Below, piece after piece: positions 5,499-9,718 of a stretch of 9,718 bases of DNA. The translations under genes and the position numbers were made by a program. The first letter of the stretch is position 1; every line of letters starts with the position of its first letter. Source of the DNA: Gammaproteobacteria bacterium (lineage in GTDB: Bacteria; Pseudomonadota; Gammaproteobacteria; S012-40); assembly GCA_029857925.1 (NCBI GenBank), contig JAOUGF010000049.1, forward strand, positions 1 to 9,718, read 5' to 3'. The notes under the pieces are model-generated. The model saw nothing but the letters and a program-made list of their open reading frames with translations, had not been told where the DNA came from and made no database searches.

Positions 5499-6935
5499 AT
5501 GAGGATGCCTTTGCGGGCTAAACACCTAATACGTGTCATAGGGCTGGGCCTGGGTGCGGTCATACAACTTCGTGCAAACGCACTAAGCCTCGACTCCGAG
5601 GTGCGCGTGCGCACCTTTATCGGCCAACCCTTGCGCGCGGAAATTTATATTCCCACGGCGACAAAGGCGGAGTTGGACACGCTGCAAATCAACTTGGCGC
5701 CCGGTCGCGAATACACCAACCTCGGGTTAGAGTATTTGGCATTATTGGATAGGTTGCAATTTCATGTCGAACGACGTCCCGATGGCACGGCGCTGATCGC
5801 AATCGATACACCGACCAGCATATTCGAACCCGCGTTGCCTATCGTACTCGAAGTTAAATGGTCCGGCGGCCATTTGATGCGCGAATATGCGATTGCGTTG
5901 GATTTACCTAAAGTACAGGTACAAGAGCAGCGTAACGCGCCGAACAATAATAACGGCAACACTACAAAACCGCTTGCACAAACGCTGTCTAACCCCTCGC
6001 TACCATCGACGGCACCGATAACAAACGGCGGCACCGAAAACGACAAACCGGCATCCAATCCCCAACGTGCCAATAAAAAAGTAAACCCCCGACTCCACGA
6101 CGGCCAATATGGACCCATCGGTACGGATGAGACGCTTTCCGAAATCGCCCAAAACGTGCGGCCAGACCCTAAAATCAGTTTACCGCAAATGATTATAGGC
6201 TTATACAACGCCAATCCGGACGCGTTCGTTGACGGAGATATCAATCGACTCAAAGAAGGTGAACACCTCGCACTACCGGATGCCGATCACTATCGCGCCG
6301 TCTCGCGCAAGATGGCGATGCAGACGTTGGACGAATTGATCGAAGGTAAAAGACCTCCTCCGCAGACAAAAAACGCGTTCAAGGTCGAGTTGAGCGCCCC
6401 CACACACATCACGTCTGACGGATCAGAACTGCATGGCGCAACCCCCGACGCTACGCCGCATGATGCGAACGTGGCAAACAACTCACGCCCGGCTGACGGT
6501 ACCACGGTGTCACGCCAACTGGCAGAAACCTCATTGCTGATCAACCAACTGCAAAAACAAAATGAAGAATTACAGACTAAAATTGAATCCATGCAACGTC
6601 AGTCGTTGGTACTCTTACAACAACTGGAGATGCGCGGCATTGTCATCCCCAATGCCCCCGTGGTCGGCGCTCCCCCTGCACCGCCCGCAACGGTGGGCGC
6701 AACGACGATCACCCCTGCGGCCCCAGTGACTCACCCACGTAACAATGGCATCGCACCTACAAAACGCATCATTACCACCCAAGACAATGAGGGTCCAGAC
6801 GGCACGCTCATCGTTGTATTGGCGATTATCGTTACGGTCGCCGCCGGTCTGGCACAACTGCTGACCGATACGAACCGGCAAAAGATTATCGATTGGCTGC
6901 GCAGTCGCCTACACAGGGGCGGCACCAGCCTCTAA
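5499..6935 (+). CDS. Short FimV-like inner-membrane protein with LysM-like domain
   Basis: The 478-residue protein follows the FimV plan at its N-terminus. A signal sequence ends at ANA (residue 28). The mature start LSLDSEVRVRTFIGQPLRAEI opens the conserved FimV N-terminal domain (about 29-137). A low-complexity Asn/Pro/Thr linker follows (140-198), then a LysM-like module (about 200-262: GPIGTDETLSEIAQNV ... LYNANPDAF ... LKEGEHLALPD). After that come a second linker, a coiled coil (about 337-377), a Pro/Ala-rich stretch and one membrane helix (about 435-453) with a short basic tail. FimV proteins bind peptidoglycan and organise polar assemblies such as type IV pili and the PilZ/cyclic-AMP machinery. 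Known FimV proteins are often 700-1000 residues, with an acidic cytoplasmic part and a C-terminal TPR region; both are missing here. Start codons 5499 and 5505 are equally possible. The role is inferred from family. Confidence 0.85.
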   Translation: MRMPLRAKHLIRVIGLGLGAVIQLRANALSLDSEVRVRTFIGQPLRAEIYIPTATKAELDTLQINLAPGREYTNLGLEYLALLDRLQFHVERRPDGTALIAIDTPTSIFEPALPIVLEVKWSGGHLMREYAIALDLPKVQVQEQRNAPNNNNGNTTKPLAQTLSNPSLPSTAPITNGGTENDKPASNPQRANKKVNPRLHDGQYGPIGTDETLSEIAQNVRPDPKISLPQMIIGLYNANPDAFVDGDINRLKEGEHLALPDADHYRAVSRKMAMQTLDELIEGKRPPPQTKNAFKVELSAPTHITSDGSELHGATPDATPHDANVANNSRPADGTTVSRQLAETSLLINQLQKQNEELQTKIESMQRQSLVLLQQLEMRGIVIPNAPVVGAPPAPPATVGATTITPAAPVTHPRNNGIAPTKRIITTQDNEGPDGTLIVVLAIIVTVAAGLAQLLTDTNRQKIIDWLRSRLHRGGTSL

Positions 6936-6986
6936 TTACAGTTATCTAGTGCAAAACCATAGACGAGACGCTGTGGATACAGGTTA

Positions 6987-7010
6987 GTCGGCGAAATCCC
7001 TGCCGCCGAC
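6987..7010 (+). other. Stem-loop downstream of the fimV-like gene
   Basis: GTCGGCG (6987-6993) pairs perfectly with CGCCGAC (7004-7010) around a ten-base loop, about 50 bases after the fimV stop. No T-tract follows, so it is a possible transcript end but not a canonical terminator. A smaller hairpin CACTG-ACG-CAGTG lies at 7035-7047. Confidence 0.35.
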
Positions 7011-7067
7011 ACCCGCCGGATGCACGTGTAACGTCACTGACGCAGTGCTGAGTCATTCGGCGACGAT

Positions 7068-7196
7068 TGCGTTATTAACCCGGCATCGAAATATATTGAT
7101 TACCCCCTCTCCCTAACCCTCTACCCAAAGGGCACAAGCCCCGCAAGGGGGGAGGGGATTTTTTCAGACTTATTTCGATGCCGGGTTAATAACGCA
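7068..7196. repeat. 129-bp palindromic element with perfect 26-bp inverted repeats
   Basis: The left arm 7068-7093 (TGCGTTATTAACCCGGCATC...) is the exact reverse complement of the right arm 7171-7196. The interior holds a second, G+C-rich layer: CCCCCTCTCCC (7103-7113) against GGGGGGAGGGG (7147-7157), and a tight CCCC-GCAA-GGGG hairpin (7139-7150). Strings such as CCCTCTCCCTAACCCTC and GCAAGGGG are familiar from intergenic repeats of many proteobacteria. Perfect long arms, no coding capacity and an intergenic place suggest a MITE or REP-type element. No clear target duplication is visible at the ends. It sits between two convergent genes, so it may also affect transcript ends in both directions. 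Confidence 0.7.
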
Positions 7197-7208
7197 CTGT
7201 TAGTGCGT
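7192..7208 (-). terminator. Hairpin overlapping the ilvE stop codon
   Basis: On the minus strand ACGCACT pairs with AGTGCGT around AAC, a seven-pair stem that contains the ilvE stop codon and is followed by TTATTAA. It resembles a weak intrinsic terminator, but the T-run is interrupted and it overlaps the right arm of the palindromic element, so the two structures are alternatives. Confidence 0.3.
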
Positions 7209-8057
7209 GGCGGCTGCAAATAATTGTGATAATGCGTTATATACCGGCCCGCAGGTTTGCGGCAACACGCGGCCGTCGATTTCACGCACGGGTATCAATT
7301 CCGCCGCCGTACCCGTTAAAAAGCATTCGTCCGCCGTATACAAGTCATACGTCGTAAGCCGCTGTTCCACCATCGGAATACCCGCCTCCTCCGCCAACCT
7401 TATCACTACGCCGCGGGTAATGCCTTCTAACGCGCCGTCGTATACCGGCGGTGTCAATAGCGTCGCATTTTTCACAATAAAAATATTGTCTACAGACCCT
7501 TCGCTGACATAACCTTGTGCGTTGAGTAGGATCGCCTCATCCGCATGCGCATTGATCGCCTCCCATTTTGCCATGATAGGGTTTAAATAATTGAGTGACT
7601 TCACACGCGGGTCTAGGCCGTCCGGCGCCAGTCTGCGCGTCGCGGCTACGATGACACGCGCGCCGTTGCGGCGCACCACGTCATCAACAACGGCGATCTC
7701 GTCTGCGATAACGATCACGCAAGGCTGTTTGCAAGAACGCGGGTCTATGCCCAACTTTCCCGCACCGCGCGTGACGATAACGCGTATATAACCGGACGCC
7801 ATGCCCGAATCACGGGCAGCACGTTCAATGACGACGCCCAATTCGTGGGCGGTGTATGGAATCGTGATACGCAACACAGACGCCGATCGCCACAAACGTG
7901 CGAGGTGTTCGCCGAGTTTAAACACACCGCTTGGATAAAAACGCAGCCCTTCAAAAACACCGTCCCCATATAATAATCCATGATCAAACACCGAAACCGT
8001 CGCCTCGTGTGACGGCATCCATCGCCCGTTGATCCAACATAATCGCTGCTGTTCCAT
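7200..8057 (-). CDS. ilvE: Branched-chain amino acid aminotransferase (fold IV)
   Basis: This pyridoxal-phosphate enzyme moves the amino group between glutamate and the 2-oxo acids of leucine, isoleucine and valine. The 285 residues are typical of the class IV fold. FDHGLLYGDGVFEGLRFY (24-41) is the substrate-side motif of branched-chain rather than D-amino-acid transaminases. The cofactor lysine is Lys153 in RVKSLNYLNPIMAKWEA, the cofactor-side glutamate is Glu186 in VSEGSVDNIF, and the phosphate loops are GITRG (212-216) and LTGTAAE (247-253). It would perform the last step of the leucine pathway whose other genes are in this window. The start MEQQRLCWINGRW fits the family; the upstream GGG is only a weak ribosome binding site. 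It is divergent from a MocR-type regulator and is probably controlled by it. D-alanine transaminase or aminodeoxychorismate lyase activity is less likely. Confidence 0.92.
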   Translation of the reverse strand: MEQQRLCWINGRWMPSHEATVSVFDHGLLYGDGVFEGLRFYPSGVFKLGEHLARLWRSASVLRITIPYTAHELGVVIERAARDSGMASGYIRVIVTRGAGKLGIDPRSCKQPCVIVIADEIAVVDDVVRRNGARVIVAATRRLAPDGLDPRVKSLNYLNPIMAKWEAINAHADEAILLNAQGYVSEGSVDNIFIVKNATLLTPPVYDGALEGITRGVVIRLAEEAGIPMVEQRLTTYDLYTADECFLTGTAAELIPVREIDGRVLPQTCGPVYNALSQLFAAATH

Positions 8058-8076
8058 TTGTTACCCGCAAATAAGA

Positions 8077-8202
8077 TTGACACAGGCTTAGAATAATCGC
8101 TAGAGTACCAACCAGTACAGTATCAATAATTGGAGTTTATACCGGTACAGTTAGCGATTCACAAGAACTGTTATGGCCACTCAGGCGCCTCGCTGTACCG
8201 GT
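8077..8202. promoter_or_regulatory. Divergent ilvE / mocR control region with repeated operator-like sites
   Basis: Two direct repeats, ACCAGTACAGT (8111-8121) and ACCGGTACAGT (8141-8151), differ at one base and start 30 bases apart, about three helical turns. A third copy in inverted orientation, CTGTACCGGT, lies at 8193-8202 inside the mocR reading frame. For mocR, TTGACA (8077-8082) and TAGAGT (8101-8106), 18 bases apart, form a plausible promoter whose start would coincide with the first repeat. For ilvE on the minus strand, TTGTGA (8164-8159) and TATAAA (8141-8136) are 17 bases apart, and the second repeat fills the spacer. ACAGTT (8147-8152) and AACTGT (8166-8171) form a further dyad. 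MocR regulators commonly bind direct repeats, so these are strong candidates for its operators. Confidence 0.65.
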
Positions 8203-9645
8203 TTTTTGCAACCTATGTTATATCTTGATGTCGCGGACCAAATCAAACAACGCATACTCGCGGGCCACTACCTGCCGGGGGATCGCCTGCCGTCTCTGCG
8301 CACATTGTCAGACCAGCTTAAGGTCAGTATTGCGACCGTGCAGCAGGCCTATCGTCGTTTGGAAAACGACGGGATACTGGAGCCGCGGCCCCAATCGGGC
8401 TTTTATGTGAAACCACAGGCGATGCCACCCACTGCGGCACCGCGCACCACGATGGCGTTACCCTCCCCCAGCATAGTAAATACCGGCGAATTGGCGATGC
8501 GCATACTACACGCGACGCGTATGCCTGGCATGATACAACTCGGCGCCGCAGTGCCCGACACGTATTTTTTACCCACACATTCGTTGCAACGCGGCCTACG
8601 CCAATTGCTTAAACCAAACAACGCGCAACACTGGCACCACTATGAATTTCCGCCCGGCAACGACGCCTTGCGCCGCCAAATCGCGCGGCGCAGTGACAGC
8701 GCGGGTTTTAACCCAACACCGGAAGATATTCTAATCACCAATGGTTGTCAGGAGGCGTTGATCTTAAGTCTACGCGCGATTGCGCGACCGGGCGACATCA
8801 TCGCAGTGGAATCACCGACGTTTTACGGCATATTACAAGCCATAGAATCGTTGCAAATGAAGGTCCTTGAAATCCCCGCTCACCCGCATTCCGGCATCAG
8901 CGTAGAGGCGTTGGCGATGGCCTTGGAACAGTGGCCGATCAAGGCATGCGTCATCACACCGAGTTTCAATAACCCGCTGGGTGCGTGTATGGACGAAGGT
9001 GCCAAGCGCGCAGTGGCGCACCTGCTTGCGCAACACGATGTGCCTTTGATTGAAGATGATATCTATGGAGAGCTCGCACATCACGGCCCCCGCCCCAGCG
9101 CCATTAAGGCCTACGACCGCAAAGGCAATGTCGTGTATTGTTCATCCTTTTCTAAGACGATCTCCCCTGGTTTGCGCGTAGGTTGGGTGTCCGGCGGTAG
9201 GTTTCATGAAAAAATCGTCTATCTTAAATATCTCGCGAATTTCGCAACCGCCACCCCCAATCAACAATTGCTTGCGGAGTTTCTTACACGCCAGGGTTAT
9301 GATCGCTATTTGCGGGAGATACGTAATACCTATGCTAAACAGATTGCGCGTCTAAGCCAGGCCATTGTGCAATTTTTTCCGTTGGGCACAAAGATTACAC
9401 AACCTGTCGGCGGCTTTATTTTATGGATAGAAATGCCGCGTGAGTGTGACGCACTTAAGCTATATTACATCGCCGCCGAACACCAGATTGCGATTGCACC
9501 TGGCCCGTTGTTTTCGGCCAAACGAAAATATCGCCATCATATACGCCTGAACGCGGCGATCCCTTGGACACCTGCGGTAGAATCCGCCATCGCCCAACTC
9601 GGGCAGCTGGCCAAAGGCCTGCAAAAAGGTACGCACCACAGGTAA
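8173..9645 (+). CDS. MocR-type transcriptional regulator (GntR domain fused to aminotransferase domain)
   Basis: The 490-residue protein joins a GntR winged helix (about 17-80: LYLDVADQIKQRI, LPGDRLPSLRTLSDQLKVSIATVQQAYRRLE, RPQSGFYV) to a fold-type I aminotransferase-like domain (about 110-485). The cofactor residues are intact: Asn267 (SFNNPLG), Asp296 and Tyr298 (IEDDIYGEL), Lys328 (SSFSKTISPGLRVGWV) and Arg458 (HIRLNAA). It should therefore bind pyridoxal phosphate and perhaps an amino acid as effector. MocR proteins act as dimers and regulate a neighbouring gene; here that is ilvE, with likely autoregulation through the repeats upstream. The winged helix resembles the E. coli YdcR group. 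An in-frame stop at 8152-8154 limits the start. ATG 8173 has no good ribosome binding site, and ATG 8215 (MLYLDVADQ) fits YdcR-like starts equally well, so the N-terminus is uncertain. The target metabolite is not known. Confidence 0.94.
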   Translation: MATQAPRCTGFLQPMLYLDVADQIKQRILAGHYLPGDRLPSLRTLSDQLKVSIATVQQAYRRLENDGILEPRPQSGFYVKPQAMPPTAAPRTTMALPSPSIVNTGELAMRILHATRMPGMIQLGAAVPDTYFLPTHSLQRGLRQLLKPNNAQHWHHYEFPPGNDALRRQIARRSDSAGFNPTPEDILITNGCQEALILSLRAIARPGDIIAVESPTFYGILQAIESLQMKVLEIPAHPHSGISVEALAMALEQWPIKACVITPSFNNPLGACMDEGAKRAVAHLLAQHDVPLIEDDIYGELAHHGPRPSAIKAYDRKGNVVYCSSFSKTISPGLRVGWVSGGRFHEKIVYLKYLANFATATPNQQLLAEFLTRQGYDRYLREIRNTYAKQIARLSQAIVQFFPLGTKITQPVGGFILWIEMPRECDALKLYYIAAEHQIAIAPGPLFSAKRKYRHHIRLNAAIPWTPAVESAIAQLGQLAKGLQKGTHHR

Positions 9646-9718
9646 TGTTCACAAAGCCGCCACGCGTCCTTGTTCCCCTGCAAAGCGACAACGCGCTATT
9701 AAATACATTCGACAGCAG
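9646..9718. other. Short right-edge stretch, nothing recognised
   Basis: These 73 bases follow the mocR stop. I see no hairpin with a T-tract, no start of a convincing gene on either strand and no repeat of the elements found elsewhere in the window. Confidence 0.5.

Noticed and set aside
5762..6253. 163-codon frame on the minus strand
   Set aside because: It is opposite the conserved FimV N-terminal and LysM-like regions; its composition is that of a complement of a coding frame.
6936..7067. Fragment of the missing FimV C-terminal domain after a frameshift
   Set aside because: I read the three forward frames after the stop and saw no TPR-like or FimV C-terminal sequence, so a recent frameshift does not explain the short protein.

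Overview
The window looks like the chromosome of a gammaproteobacterium of moderate GC. The isopropylmalate isomerase genes leuC and leuD, then leuB, then asd lie on one strand with a divergent LysR gene upstream of leuC, and a FimV-type protein is nearby. This is the leuCDB-asd-fimV neighbourhood familiar from Pseudomonas and relatives, but rearranged. No genus can be named from the sequence alone.

Layout. Minus strand, 1-4378: leuC (4378-2975) and leuD (2963-2322) are tightly coupled. They are followed by a stem-loop, a gene for a small outer-membrane beta-barrel protein (2235-1732), a non-coding stretch holding a 156-bp MITE-like element (1464-1619) and a terminator-like hairpin, then leuB (1279-116) and the first 26 codons of asd (78-1). 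The barrel gene is visibly more AT-rich than its neighbours and splits what is normally a compact leucine operon. Plus strand, 4499-6935: a LysR-type regulator divergent from leuC, then a short FimV-like protein (478 aa). Between 6936 and 7199 lies a convergent intergenic region with a 129-bp palindromic element (perfect 26-bp inverted repeats). Minus strand, 7200-8057: a branched-chain aminotransferase (IlvE type). Plus strand, 8173-9645: a MocR-type regulator (GntR DNA-binding domain fused to an aminotransferase domain), divergent from ilvE.

How the genes fit together. LeuCD isomerises 2-isopropylmalate, LeuB oxidises 3-isopropylmalate, and the IlvE-type transaminase would complete leucine synthesis (and also valine and isoleucine). 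Asd belongs to the aspartate family pathway. The LysR protein is the likely regulator of leuCD. The MocR protein is the likely regulator of ilvE and of itself. The ilvE-mocR intergenic region carries two 11-bp direct repeats (ACCAGTACAGT and ACCGGTACAGT, 30 bp apart) and an inverted third copy just inside the mocR reading frame. One repeat sits exactly between plausible -35 and -10 boxes of ilvE.

The most interesting items are this candidate MocR operator array controlling a branched-chain aminotransferase, the interruption of the leucine operon by an AT-rich barrel gene plus a MITE, the short FimV separated from asd, and the palindromic element next to ilvE. I found no defence system, CRISPR array, RNA gene or transposase gene.
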